Assembly (NCBI GenBank): GCA_023554445.1
Contig: JAMJQQ010000073.1
Location: 1-22,746 of the forward strand
DNA: 22,746 nt
DNA from: Carthagonibacter metallireducens
GTDB taxonomy: Bacteria; Gemmatimonadota; Gemmatimonadetes; Palauibacterales; Palauibacteraceae
Direction of reading: 5' to 3'
The position numbers and the translations under genes are program-made. Below, one piece after another: positions 1 through 8,127 of this stretch. Position 1 is the stretch's first letter, and each line of letters starts with the position of its first letter. The notes beneath the pieces are model-generated. The model was not told where the DNA came from. It did not search any database and was given only the letters and a program-made list of their open reading frames with translations.

Positions 1-2
1 TG

Positions 3-110
3 TTCGATGTCGGCCTGCTGCTCGCGGATTCGGACGACTGGCCGGCATGGGTGGAGGGATCCGAGTTCCGTCAGATACGTGACGCATCCCGGGCCGGCGG
101 TGCTCAGTAG
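3..110 (+). CDS. C-terminal end of an unidentified protein (5' end outside window)
   Basis: An open frame enters from the left edge and stops at TAG 108-110, giving about 35 residues that end in ...RASRAGGAQ. Codon use is G/C-biased at third positions like the genes that follow, and the stop lies 12 bases before the next start codon, as expected for adjacent genes in one transcription unit. The fragment is acidic and Trp-containing (DDWPAWVEG) but too short to assign to a family. Function is unknown. A competing open frame covers the same bases but has an Arg/Ser-rich composition typical of an out-of-frame shadow. Confidence 0.5.
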   Translation, partial: FDVGLLLADSDDWPAWVEGSEFRQIRDASRAGGAQ

Positions 111-122
111 GACGAAGGTCCA

Positions 123-377
123 ATGGCGTCCGAGTCGGTCCGGCGCCAGCCTGAACTCACGGACAGGAGTCACCGCGCCGGCAAGGCGGCCTCGGCCGGC
201 GTCGCCGACCTGCTCCGACGCGAGGAGAAGCAGATTCGCGAGGACTCGAAGGAACTGGATGGACTTCTCGGCGTGTTCGACAGAGACGACGATGGCGGAG
301 TCCTGGATGATGTGGCGAAAATGGGCGCAGCAGTGGTCGGAGCCGGGATCGTGGCCAGGATGTTCAAGCGGGACTGA
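123..377 (+). CDS. small hypothetical protein with EF-hand-like acidic loop
   Basis: Encodes 84 residues. The N-terminal half is charged and probably helical (many Arg, Glu, Lys). Around residues 52-62 lies an acidic loop, DRDDDGGVLDD, resembling a calcium-binding or dockerin/DUF937-type loop. It is followed by a short Gly/Ala/Val hydrophobic stretch (about residues 65-79) and a basic end, FKRD. A purine-rich stretch (AGGACGAAGG) precedes the ATG. The gene sits 80 bases upstream of the Kbp-like LysM gene on the same strand, so the two may be co-transcribed. In known proteins such loops bind Ca2+, but here that is inference from a single short motif. No firm family assignment. Confidence 0.7.
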   Translation: MASESVRRQPELTDRSHRAGKAASAGVADLLRREEKQIREDSKELDGLLGVFDRDDDGGVLDDVAKMGAAVVGAGIVARMFKRD

Positions 378-457
378 GCGGCCCCCGGCGAGAGTGAGCC
401 GTGCCCGCGGACGAACACCAGCGGATTTGAAACTGTCACCGAAAGGAACGGATCGAG

Positions 458-919
458 ATGGGGATTTTCGATTTCTGGAAGGACTCGGGGGAAGAAGTAG
501 AGGTGGACGCCGGTGAAGCGGTCGACCTCGAGCTTCAGAACCAGATGCAGGGGAACGCGATCGCGCGGACCGTAATCGGTCTCGGCCTCGAGGTCGAGGA
601 GCTGCGGGTCACCTATTCCGATGGCATCGCCACGGTGAACGGCAAGGTCCCGAGCCAGGCGGAAGCGGAGAAGGTCGTGCTGGCCGTCGGCAACACCAAG
701 GGCGTCGAGCAGGTGGACAGTCGGCTGATCGTCGAAGAGCCCGCTCCCGAGGCGACCATGTACACGGTCCAGCACGGGGACTCGCTCTCCAAGATCGCCA
801 AGGAGCAGTATGGCGATCCGATGAAGTATCCGATGATCTTCGAGGCGAACCAGCCGATGCTGAAGGATCCGGACAAGATCTATCCGGGTCAGGTCCTGAG
901 AATTCCCGTTCTGGACTGA
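458..919 (+). CDS. kbp: BON-LysM peptidoglycan-binding protein, Kbp/YgaU-like
   Basis: The 153-residue protein has the architecture of E. coli Kbp (YgaU), a small K+-sensing protein of about 149 residues. It opens with the conserved MGIFDFWKDSGE. A BON domain follows at about residues 30-93 (GIATVNGKV, VAVGNTKGVEQVDSRL-type core). A LysM domain occupies about residues 101-150 (YTVQHGDSLSKIA, then IFEANQPMLKDPDKIYPGQ and VLRIP). LysM binds glycan chains of peptidoglycan. In E. coli Kbp, BON and LysM together bind K+ and the protein is cytoplasmic. No signal peptide is visible here, which fits. The ATG is preceded by AAAGGA. A strong hairpin ends the unit. It could equally be called a generic LysM protein, but length and both end motifs match Kbp closely. 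Confidence 0.93.
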   Translation: MGIFDFWKDSGEEVEVDAGEAVDLELQNQMQGNAIARTVIGLGLEVEELRVTYSDGIATVNGKVPSQAEAEKVVLAVGNTKGVEQVDSRLIVEEPAPEATMYTVQHGDSLSKIAKEQYGDPMKYPMIFEANQPMLKDPDKIYPGQVLRIPVLD

Positions 920-944
920 GTCGGACTGAAGCTCGGGAATGTCG

Positions 945-977
945 ATCAGCCCGGGAGCCCCTGGCTTCCGGGCTGAT
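945..977 (+). terminator. strong stem-loop terminator after the kbp-like gene
   Basis: Arms 945-954 and 968-977 pair perfectly over 10 bp. The stem continues inward through a G-T wobble and AGCC/GGCT to a 3-base loop (960-962), giving about 15 bp in total. It lies 26 bases after the stop of the plus-strand gene and 18 bases before the stop of the converging minus-strand gene, so it can serve both. There is no long T-run, as is common in GC-rich genomes. Confidence 0.8.
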
Positions 978-994
978 TCTCCACTGTGGCCGGT

Positions 995-1291
995 TCAGGC
1001 GGCCGTCTCTTCCACCCCGGTAAGCTGCGACCAGGTTCCGCTTAACCAGTTGGCGGCCGCCATCACTCCATCGCTGATCCACGCCCCGACCCAATAGAGC
1101 AGGCCGCTCGCCGCGGTGTTGTCCAGCAGCCCGACGAGCAGGGCCACGCCCACGACGATGCCGAACACGACGAGTCCCTTGATCACCCAGCGGGCAGCTT
1201 CACGCAGAAGCGCCCACGCGACGAGAATGAACGCCGCCGTGAGCGCGGCGTTGCCGATCAACTGCTGCGGGATGGTGCTTCCGTCCAGCAT
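995..1291 (-). CDS. small integral membrane protein, function unknown
   Basis: Encodes 98 residues from ATG 1289-1291, preceded on the minus strand by GGAGAGA at proper spacing. The frame stays open further upstream, but that part is antisense to the next gene and has no good start. Hydrophobic segments lie at about residues 10-28 and 36-56 (VIKGLVVFGIVVGVALLVGLL), with a third, weaker amphipathic/Trp-containing stretch at 62-85. The C-terminus is polar and acidic (GVEETAA). No recognisable domain. It converges on the kbp-like gene with a shared terminator between them and is divergent from the TPR gene at 1493. Confidence 0.75.
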   Translation of the reverse strand: MLDGSTIPQQLIGNAALTAAFILVAWALLREAARWVIKGLVVFGIVVGVALLVGLLDNTAASGLLYWVGAWISDGVMAAANWLSGTWSQLTGVEETAA

Positions 1292-1399
1292 TCTCTCCTC
1301 GCGTCCGCCGATGGGCCGATCGATGACGAGGTAGGATCCGCCTCTGCGGCGTCGCCTCTGCCGAGATACTCGCGCGAACCCTTTTTCGCTTCGGACGCG

Positions 1400-1442
1400 T
1401 AGAATCACGCGGGGTGTCGACGCGCCGTCAAGGGGCGTCGAC
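1400..1442 (+). promoter_or_regulatory. possible -10 box plus inverted repeat in the leader of the TPR gene
   Basis: TAGAAT at 1400-1405 matches five of six bases of a sigma70 -10 element; no good -35 is seen at 17 bases. Just downstream, GTCGACGC (1416-1423) and GCGTCGAC (1435-1442) form a perfect 8-bp inverted repeat with an 11-base loop. It would fall in the 5' leader of the gene starting at 1493, or act as an operator. Confidence 0.35.
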
Positions 1443-1492
1443 CGAATGGACGTTGCGGAGATGCGGGCTGGCGTGGGCCCGGGAGTGGATCG

Positions 1493-3805
1493 ATGGCCGA
1501 CTTCGGACGGGAATTGCTGCGGCGGCGGGTACCTCAGATCGTCGGTGCCTACCTGGCGGGGGGCTGGATACTCCTCGAGTTCACCGACTGGGCGGTGAAC
1601 CGATACGTCCTCTCGGCTCACGTTACGGACTTCGTGGTTGCTTCGTGGCTGTTGTTGCTCCCCGCCGTAGCGATCCTCGCCTGGAATCACGGCAGCCCGG
1701 GGCGGGACCGCTGGAGTCGGGCTGACACGATCGGGGTGGGACTGAACCTCGTGCTGGCCGGCGCGATTCTGTTTTCCCTCTTCCAGGGTCAGAATCTCGG
1801 GGCGGCGACGAGCACCGTGATTGCACAGGACGAAGAAGGGAAGGAGGTCGTCAGACAGGTTCCTCTGCCGGAATCCCGTCACCGGATCGCCCTCTTCTCG
1901 TTCACCAACGCGTCGGGAGACCCGGAGCTCGACTGGCTGCAATACGCCCTTCCCAAGGCGATCCAGATCGACCTGGCCCAGGATCCTTTCGTGGTTGCCC
2001 TGGCAGACATCTGGCTCGAGAAGCAGGGAAGTACCGCCGATCAACCCCTCGTCCTGCCACTCGCACGTCGCAAGGAGATCGCCGGCCAGGTCGGTGCGGA
2101 GGCGTTCGTGACCGGCTCCTTCGACCGCGTGAGCGAAGGCATCGAATTGCGACTGACACTCATGGACACGGAACGCGGCCGACCGGTGGCCGAGCGCATA
2201 ATCGGCGCTCCGTCAGCGCTCGGTGTGGTGGATGCTGCGTCCATCCAGCTCCGGCGCGATCTCGAGGTGCCGACCGGCCACGTGGAAGCGACACCCGATC
2301 TGCCCGTCGAGGAGATGCTCTCGGCGAATCCGGAGGCGCTGAAGCCGTTCTTCGTCGGGACGTTCTACCGGGCCATAGACGCCTCCCGGAGCCGTACTGC
2401 CCTTGAGCAGGCGGTAGAGTCCGATTCGACCTTTGCCCGGGCTCACGCGATCCTCGGCGAGATGAGGTTCGGGGCCAACGATCTGGATGGCGCTCTGGAT
2501 GCGTTCGAGGCCGCGATCCGGCACGAGTACCGGCTCGAGGAGGCCACGCGTTTCGCGCTCAAGACCCAGTACTTCTACGCCGGGCGACAACCCGATCGGG
2601 CGCTGAGCGTGGCCCGTCTGCGGACGGAGCTCTATCCGCACGACCCCGAGGCGTTCGCCATGCTCGCCCGACTGCTCAGGGTCCAGGGCGACACGGAAGG
2701 ATCGCTCGAGGCTTACTCCCGCACGATCGAGCTCGATCCGACGAACCGGCAGGCGTTGCTGGCCCGGGGGGACCTGCTCAGGGACGACGGACTCTTCGAG
2801 CCGGCCGAGGCATCCTACCGTGCACTTCAGGCACTCGATCCGACGGATGCAGTACCGCACCTGCGGCTCGCGAATCTCGCTCTCGTTCGCGGGCGCTTCG
2901 CTGATGCCCGGGCCGAGTACGAGAGAGCTCGCATCCTCGACCCTTCTCGTATCCTGCCTGTCCTGGGCCTCGCCTCCGTCGCGACGATCTCCGGCCAGTT
3001 CGAGGAGGCCGAGCGTCATCTCGACGACGCGGGAGTCGAGGCCGACTCCGAGTCCGAACGCCTGCAGGTGCTCGATGCCCGGCAGCGCTACCTGGACTTT
3101 CGCGGTCGACCAGGGGAAGCGGCAGGCTTCGCGCGACAGGTCGCGGCGATGAGAGGTCGCTCCGGTGGTCGGCTGGAAGAGCTGCAGTCGCTAGGGCACG
3201 TAGCGGTACTGCGGGCCAGGGCCGGTGACGAAGCCGCTGCAGCCCGTATTCTGGACACCTTGAGAGCGGAACTGCGGCCACCCCTCGATGGACTGGTGGA
3301 CCTGTTCGATGCACAGGTGCATCGCGAGACCGGGAGTGCAGAGGGACTCACGGCGGGTATCGAGGGCCTCGAGTCCCTCATCGCTTCGTTCGGGCTGGGG
3401 GGCAGCGACTGGTTGGGGGAGATGCTGGAGGCCGAAGCTCTGAGAATGGCGGGCGATTGCGAGGCCGCCGTGCCACGCTACCGGGAGGCCGGCGAGGGCA
3501 TGCAGGAGACGGCGCTGTTCTACACGATCCGGGAGTTCGGAGTCGACCCCGTCACCGCGGAGGCCTCCTGCCTGCGCGAGCTCGGTCGAATCGATGAGGC
3601 CAGAGATCGTCTGCAGGGAGTACAGGCGCGGTTGCCTGCGGAGCCGACCGTCCTCCTCGAGCGGGCACGTATCGAGTCGGCCTCTGGCAGACCGGATGCG
3701 GCGCGAGAAGCCGTCGACGAGGCGCTACTGGCGTGGTCGGAGGCCGAGCCCGGCTACCGACCGGCGGCGGAGGCCAGGGAACTTCGGGGGCGACTCTACG
3801 ACTGA
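1493..3805 (+). CDS. membrane-anchored TolB-like/TPR repeat protein
   Basis: The 770-residue protein starts with a charged leader (RELLRRRV) and three hydrophobic helices at about residues 12-32, 44-65 and 80-97. A TolB/FlgO-like alpha-beta module follows (about 130-240; begins RIALFSFTNASGDPELDWL, with VGAEAFVTGSF later). From about residue 275 to the end it is a long array of tetratricopeptide repeats (for example A-x-A-x-A-x-L-A-R-L-L-x-x-x-G-D and A-x-x-x-Y-x-x-A-x-x-L-D-P). In related bacterial proteins this membrane domain precedes cyclase, kinase-like or TolB/TPR modules. The biochemical role is unknown, and protein-protein scaffolding is likely. GGGAG precedes the ATG. The membrane domain is homologous to those at 15825 and 21859. 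The stop overlaps the converging MltF-like gene by 10 bp. Confidence 0.9.
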   Translation: MADFGRELLRRRVPQIVGAYLAGGWILLEFTDWAVNRYVLSAHVTDFVVASWLLLLPAVAILAWNHGSPGRDRWSRADTIGVGLNLVLAGAILFSLFQGQNLGAATSTVIAQDEEGKEVVRQVPLPESRHRIALFSFTNASGDPELDWLQYALPKAIQIDLAQDPFVVALADIWLEKQGSTADQPLVLPLARRKEIAGQVGAEAFVTGSFDRVSEGIELRLTLMDTERGRPVAERIIGAPSALGVVDAASIQLRRDLEVPTGHVEATPDLPVEEMLSANPEALKPFFVGTFYRAIDASRSRTALEQAVESDSTFARAHAILGEMRFGANDLDGALDAFEAAIRHEYRLEEATRFALKTQYFYAGRQPDRALSVARLRTELYPHDPEAFAMLARLLRVQGDTEGSLEAYSRTIELDPTNRQALLARGDLLRDDGLFEPAEASYRALQALDPTDAVPHLRLANLALVRGRFADARAEYERARILDPSRILPVLGLASVATISGQFEEAERHLDDAGVEADSESERLQVLDARQRYLDFRGRPGEAAGFARQVAAMRGRSGGRLEELQSLGHVAVLRARAGDEAAAARILDTLRAELRPPLDGLVDLFDAQVHRETGSAEGLTAGIEGLESLIASFGLGGSDWLGEMLEAEALRMAGDCEAAVPRYREAGEGMQETALFYTIREFGVDPVTAEASCLRELGRIDEARDRLQGVQARLPAEPTVLLERARIESASGRPDAAREAVDEALLAWSEAEPGYRPAAEARELRGRLYD

Positions 3806-5430
3806 CCGGGGATAGCTCCCGAGTCCCGCAGTTCTTCGATCTGCTCGCGATGCCTCTGATGCAGCTGGATCCGGATGGAGTACGCGAAAATGTTGTCCAC
3901 GTAGGTTACCGGTTCCAGCCCGACCTCGCGGGCCACCAGGGGTTCGACTGAGCCGAACCAGATCTTCGAGTCGAGACCTCTGTCGGCCGCCTCCCTCCTG
4001 ATCCGGGAAATCCTCGTCGGTCCGGCATTGTAGGCCGCTACTGCCAGGGCGTAGGCCTGCTCCCTGGCCCAACCCGACTCCACGTCCGGATTCGATTCAA
4101 CCTCGCTGAAATAGGTATCGATGATGTGACGCATGTACTTCGCGCCCGCCTCGATATTGGCTTCCGCGGTGCTGACATCATCGAATCCCATCTCACGGGC
4201 GGTAGCCGGCATCAGCTGCATGATCCCGAGCGCGCCGCGCGAACTCTTCCGGCTCTGATCAAGTCCGGACTCCTGGTATCCCTGTGCCGCGAGGCGGCGC
4301 CAGTCCAGGTCGTATCGCGCAGCACTGGCCTGGAAATACCCCATGAGGCTGTCCAGTCGTCGGTTCGCGTCGTAGCGGTTGACCCGCTCCAGCCACTTCG
4401 GGCTCTGGTAATATCGTTTGATGAGAACGTTTCCGAGCAGTGAGCCCTTCCCGTGTTTGCTGGCGAACGCATTGATGTGGCCGACCAGCTCTGGCGCTCC
4501 CTTCTGAACCGCGAAGGCGATCTGCGCGTTTTCTCGAGGACGGACGGAGTCGTGCAGCGTGAGATTCGGAAACACCTGGGTCCAGAAATCCGCGATGTGC
4601 TTATCGACCACCGTGACGGGAATGTCCCCGTCGTTGACGAGCTCGAGAATCGCGCCGTCGTCCAGGAGCTCGTTCACTTCCACGATCTCCGCGGGAGGAA
4701 GGCCTTTCGCGTCCAAATCCCGGTTCAACTTCTCGAGACTCTCGCGGTAGCTGCTCGACCTCCGCACGAAAACGGAGCGTCCGGACAGATCCTCCAGGGA
4801 TTCGACCGAATCCGAGTCCGGGCCCGTGACCACGATCTCGTAAGCATCGGCCACGAAGGGATCGGAGAAATCGACCTCGTCCAGCCGTTCCTCCGTGATC
4901 GTCAGGTTGGCTGCGGCGATGTCGCCGCGTCCGTCCCTGATGAAGGGAATCAGTTCATCGCGACGCACCGGGACGATGACGACGTGGAGCTTGTCGGCAG
5001 CCCGCGTGATCCCGAGGCGTTCATTCAGGTACTTTTCGAATTCCCGCCCCGCCTCGAATGTGATCCCGCCCTGCTTTCGTCCATCCACGGCGTAGTGCAT
5101 CGGCTCGAATACCGTGAGCAGGCGAATCAGGCCGAAACGCTCTTCGATGATTCCGTCCAGGTCACCGTGCCAGGGGCTAAGAGCGAACTGCAGCTCCCGG
5201 GTCTGCTCGTCCAGGGATGTGAGGAGATCGTCGCCGGCCACCTGTTCTTCGGAGGCGGCACCTGCCACCTCCTCTTCCGAGGCGGCACCTGCCACCTCCT
5301 CAGTGGGCGAGTCGGAACAGGTGGATGCTGCCACAGCTATGAGGGCGACGGCCAGGATCCGGTGCAGGACCGCTCCGAGAGCGGTGAAAGTGGTGTCGAC
5401 GGGCAGCCGAAGTCGTTCGTCCTGAATCAT
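3796..5430 (-). CDS. mltF: MltF-like membrane-bound lytic murein transglycosylase
   Basis: Encodes 544 residues. After a hydrophobic export segment (about 16-36) a cysteine at 38 is a possible lipidation site, although AST-C is not an ideal lipobox. A 9-residue tandem repeat (EEVAGAASE, about 44-66) forms a linker. Residues ~100-325 form a periplasmic solute-binding (SBP_bac_3) domain, including GDIAAANLTITEERLDEVDFS. Residues ~355-530 are a family 1 SLT domain with catalytic Glu387 in YQESGLD, GALGIMQLMP (399-408) and AAYNAGP (465-471). The family cleaves the MurNAc-GlcNAc bond to give 1,6-anhydro-MurNAc ends, and the SBP-like domain is regulatory. Domain order matches E. coli MltF (about 518 residues). 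GAGGTA precedes the ATG. It is divergent from the operon at 5734. Confidence 0.93.
   Translation of the reverse strand: MIQDERLRLPVDTTFTALGAVLHRILAVALIAVAASTCSDSPTEEVAGAASEEEVAGAASEEQVAGDDLLTSLDEQTRELQFALSPWHGDLDGIIEERFGLIRLLTVFEPMHYAVDGRKQGGITFEAGREFEKYLNERLGITRAADKLHVVIVPVRRDELIPFIRDGRGDIAAANLTITEERLDEVDFSDPFVADAYEIVVTGPDSDSVESLEDLSGRSVFVRRSSSYRESLEKLNRDLDAKGLPPAEIVEVNELLDDGAILELVNDGDIPVTVVDKHIADFWTQVFPNLTLHDSVRPRENAQIAFAVQKGAPELVGHINAFASKHGKGSLLGNVLIKRYYQSPKWLERVNRYDANRRLDSLMGYFQASAARYDLDWRRLAAQGYQESGLDQSRKSSRGALGIMQLMPATAREMGFDDVSTAEANIEAGAKYMRHIIDTYFSEVESNPDVESGWAREQAYALAVAAYNAGPTRISRIRREAADRGLDSKIWFGSVEPLVAREVGLEPVTYVDNIFAYSIRIQLHQRHREQIEELRDSGAIPGQS
5237..5300. repeat. 27-bp tandem repeat inside the mltF-like gene
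   Basis: Units start at 5237, 5264 and 5291 (each GCCACCT...), with a period of 27 bp: two full copies and a partial third. They encode the repeated peptide EEVAGAASE just after the putative lipid-anchor cysteine. The period is a multiple of three, so gain or loss of a unit keeps the frame. Confidence 0.85.
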
Positions 5431-5733
5431 CTCGTACCTCGATTCCGGGCAGGGGACAGTAAATCTAACCCCGCAGCAGGCAGTCGGGTCAACATCTCCC
5501 CGGCTCTCGCCAGGCTACGCTGCAGCGCTCCGTGCCTTGACCGTTCGTCCCATTCCGTCGATACTTGCGCGTCCGATCTTTGGGGTGCGGTGGGGAGGGG
5601 ACGGGAACAAGAGCCGGCTATCTGCGCCGGATCGGCGCCATGTCCCGACACAAGCGATGAGGATCCGGGGTCGACCCTCCGTGTAGTCACGGGGCCTGCT
5701 GCCGGAATCGGGGATCAACAGAGGAGACGAGAC
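5431..5733. promoter_or_regulatory. divergent intergenic region with a candidate sigma70-type promoter
   Basis: This 303-bp gap separates the minus-strand mltF-like gene from the plus-strand propeller operon. On the plus strand TTGACC (5537-5542), a 17-base spacer and GATACT (5560-5565) fit a sigma70-like promoter (5/6 and 4/6 matches) about 170 bases upstream of the GTG at 5734. No coding region is convincing here. The open frame in register with the 5734 gene lacks a credible start upstream. Confidence 0.4.
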
Positions 5734-8127
5734 GTGAAGGCACATTCGAATCGGTGGAGGCTGCCATTTGCAGCCGTGATCATGTACATGGCTTCGACAG
5801 CCGTCGCCTCAGATGCGCAGGCCCAGGGATTCGGAGCCTCCGCAGCGGTGGCTGGGGACGTGATGTTCGTTTCTGAGCCGCAGAATCAATCGACGCCGGG
5901 CTACGTCCACCTGTTCCAGAGGGCGGGCGACGTCTGGACCGAGGCCGGGCGACTCGAAGCCCCGGACGCGGAGCCCGGCGATGGCTTCGGCGGCGCCGTT
6001 GACGCGCATGGCGGTACCATGGTCACCGCGGCGTACTCTGCCCTCGACGGTGCAGGAGAGGCGTATGTCTTCAGCCGACAGGCCGACGGAAGTTGGGCGC
6101 TGGAGCAACGGCTGACTCCCGCCGATGCGACTGAGGGCGACGCCTTCGGCGTGGCCCTGGCTCTGGACGGCGACAATCTCCTCATCGGAGCTTTCGCCCG
6201 CGGTGATACGGCGGGAGCGGTGTATGCCTTCCGCCGGGATGGGTCGGGACAGTTCCGGCAGGAAGCCGTCCTCCAGGCCGACGATACCGTGGCTGGTGAC
6301 AGGTTCGGGGTGTCGATCGCGCTCGATGGTGATCGCGCCCTCGTAGCGGCCACGCGGCACGACGAGCAGAGAGGAGGCGTCTACCTGTTCGAGCGCCGGG
6401 GCGGCACCTGGATTCAGGTCGCGAAACTCCAGTCCGACGACGTTGAGAAGGGAAATCGCTTCGGGTCGTCGCTCGCCCTCTCCGGCGACAGGGCTTTCGC
6501 CGGCACCGATCGGTTCGCCGGACTGACCGGCGCCGTTTTCGGCTTCGCGCGTGACGCCGATTCAGACAGCTGGAACGAAACGGTGCGGCTGCAGGCGTTC
6601 GACGCCACACGCGGGATGCGGTTCGGATCTGCGGTCGCCTTCGAGGGCGAGGAGCTCTGGGTAGGGTCCGGCGGAGCAAACGGCTTCGAAGGTCGTGCAT
6701 ACCGCTTCGTCCCGGACGCTTCGGGCGATGGGTGGCGGGCGGCCGAGAAGATCGCCGCCGACGAACCGCGCGGTGGAGACTTCTTCGCCGGAAACGTCGT
6801 ACTGGCCGACGAGCTCGCCGTCGTTTCGGCCGTGAACGCGGACTTCGGTCTCGGCGCTGCACACCTCTTCGTGCCGACAGCGGACGGCGGCTGGTCCCAT
6901 TCGACCCGACTGTTCGTCGAGGAGAGCAGCCTCGATCCGGTGCTCGGCGGTCAGGTGGACTGCAGCGGCGGCCAGGCTGGCCAGTTCGACTGCAACGACA
7001 TGGACCTCGTGGCCTTCATTCCGACGAAGGACCTGGGTGCGGGACGCGGAATAATGCTCAACGACATCTGGGGCTGGACCGATCCGGCGACCGGCCGTGA
7101 GTTCGCCCTGGTCGGACGAATGGACGGTACGTCCTTCGTGGACGTCACTGATGCCACGAGCCCGATCTTCCTCGGAGACCTTCCGCTGACCGAGGGAGCC
7201 AACCCGGCAGCATGGCGAGACATCAAAGTCTACGAGAATCACGCCTACATCGTGGCTGATGGAGCTGGCCCGCACGGGATGCAGGTGTTCGACCTGACCC
7301 GGCTTCTCGATGTTGATGGTGGTCCGGTCACGTTCGCTCCGACTGCCTTCTACGATCGGATCGCGAGTGCTCACAACATCGTGATCAACGAGGAGACCGG
7401 CTTTGCCTATGCCGTAGGTGCGAGCATGGGCGGCGAGACCTGCGGGGGCGCGCTTCACATGATCGACATCCGCGATCCCCGCAATCCGACCTTTGCCGGC
7501 TGCTTCGCCGAAACGGAGACCGGGCGACAGAAGACGGGATACACGCACGATGCGCAGTGTGTGATCTATCGAGGTCCGGATTCCGATCACCAGGGCCGGG
7601 AAATCTGCTTCAATGCCTCCGAGACGGCGCTCGGGATCGCGGATGTGACCGACAAGAAGGCCCCGCGATCGATCTCCGTCGCGTCGTACCCGAACGTCGG
7701 GTACACGCACCAGGGTTGGCTCACCGAGGATCACCAGTACTTCTACATCAACGACGAGCTGGACGAGATCAACGGCAGCGTCGAAGGGACGCGCACGCTG
7801 GTCTGGGATGTGACGGACCTCGACGATCCGATCCTGGTGCGAGAGCACTTCGGAACCAATGCGGCCAGCGATCACAATCTCTATGTTCGCGGGGACCGGA
7901 TGTACCAGTCCAACTACGTTTCGGGACTTCGGGTGCTCGACATCAGCGATCCCGAGAACCCGGTGGAGGTCGGGTACTTCGATACCGTCCCATTCGGAGA
8001 GAACGTTCCCGGATTCGACGGCTCATGGAGCAACTATCCGTACTTCGAGAGCGGCGTGATCGTGGTCACGAGCATGCGGGAAGGACTTTTCGTGCTGAAG
8101 CGCCGCGAGGGACGGCCGGTATCGTGA
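5734..8127 (+). CDS. exported choice-of-anchor B family protein (FG-GAP-like repeats + LVIVD repeats)
   Basis: Encodes 797 residues from GTG 5734, with GAGGAGA six bases upstream. The frame is open further 5' but lies antisense to mltF. A signal peptide ends near ASDAQAQ (about residue 29). Residues ~30-400 hold about seven propeller blades with the pattern GDxFGxxVALxGDxxLVGA. At ~408-422 a Cys-containing segment (DCSGG...FDCNDMDL) introduces the LVIVD-type half: LNDIWGWTD, GRMDGTSFVDVTD, SAHNIVINEETGFAYAVG, TGYTHDAQC, SDHNLYV and NYVSGLRVLDISDP. This is a close match to the choice-of-anchor B family, secreted proteins of unknown biochemical role in marine and soil bacteria. No C-terminal sorting tail is visible; it ends REGRPVS. 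Its stop overlaps the next start (GTGA), implying translational coupling. Confidence 0.93.
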   Translation: MKAHSNRWRLPFAAVIMYMASTAVASDAQAQGFGASAAVAGDVMFVSEPQNQSTPGYVHLFQRAGDVWTEAGRLEAPDAEPGDGFGGAVDAHGGTMVTAAYSALDGAGEAYVFSRQADGSWALEQRLTPADATEGDAFGVALALDGDNLLIGAFARGDTAGAVYAFRRDGSGQFRQEAVLQADDTVAGDRFGVSIALDGDRALVAATRHDEQRGGVYLFERRGGTWIQVAKLQSDDVEKGNRFGSSLALSGDRAFAGTDRFAGLTGAVFGFARDADSDSWNETVRLQAFDATRGMRFGSAVAFEGEELWVGSGGANGFEGRAYRFVPDASGDGWRAAEKIAADEPRGGDFFAGNVVLADELAVVSAVNADFGLGAAHLFVPTADGGWSHSTRLFVEESSLDPVLGGQVDCSGGQAGQFDCNDMDLVAFIPTKDLGAGRGIMLNDIWGWTDPATGREFALVGRMDGTSFVDVTDATSPIFLGDLPLTEGANPAAWRDIKVYENHAYIVADGAGPHGMQVFDLTRLLDVDGGPVTFAPTAFYDRIASAHNIVINEETGFAYAVGASMGGETCGGALHMIDIRDPRNPTFAGCFAETETGRQKTGYTHDAQCVIYRGPDSDHQGREICFNASETALGIADVTDKKAPRSISVASYPNVGYTHQGWLTEDHQYFYINDELDEINGSVEGTRTLVWDVTDLDDPILVREHFGTNAASDHNLYVRGDRMYQSNYVSGLRVLDISDPENPVEVGYFDTVPFGENVPGFDGSWSNYPYFESGVIVVTSMREGLFVLKRREGRPVS

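Noticed and set aside
1292..2044. Minus-strand open frame continuing upstream of the small membrane protein
   Set aside because: It lies antisense to the TPR gene, has Arg/Pro-rich low-complexity composition and no start with a ribosome-binding site better than ATG 1291.
5237..5300. CRISPR-like repeat
   Set aside because: The units are directly adjacent without spacers, in coding frame and translated into a peptide repeat; it is a coding tandem repeat.
4453..5733. In-frame 5' extension of the choice-of-anchor B gene
   Set aside because: It runs antisense to the mltF-like gene, would bury the signal peptide in the middle of the protein, and GTG 5734 has an excellent ribosome-binding site.
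6562..7875. Long minus-strand open frame (437 codons)
   Set aside because: Mirror frame of the choice-of-anchor B gene; no recognisable domain, and composition follows the complementary codon bias.
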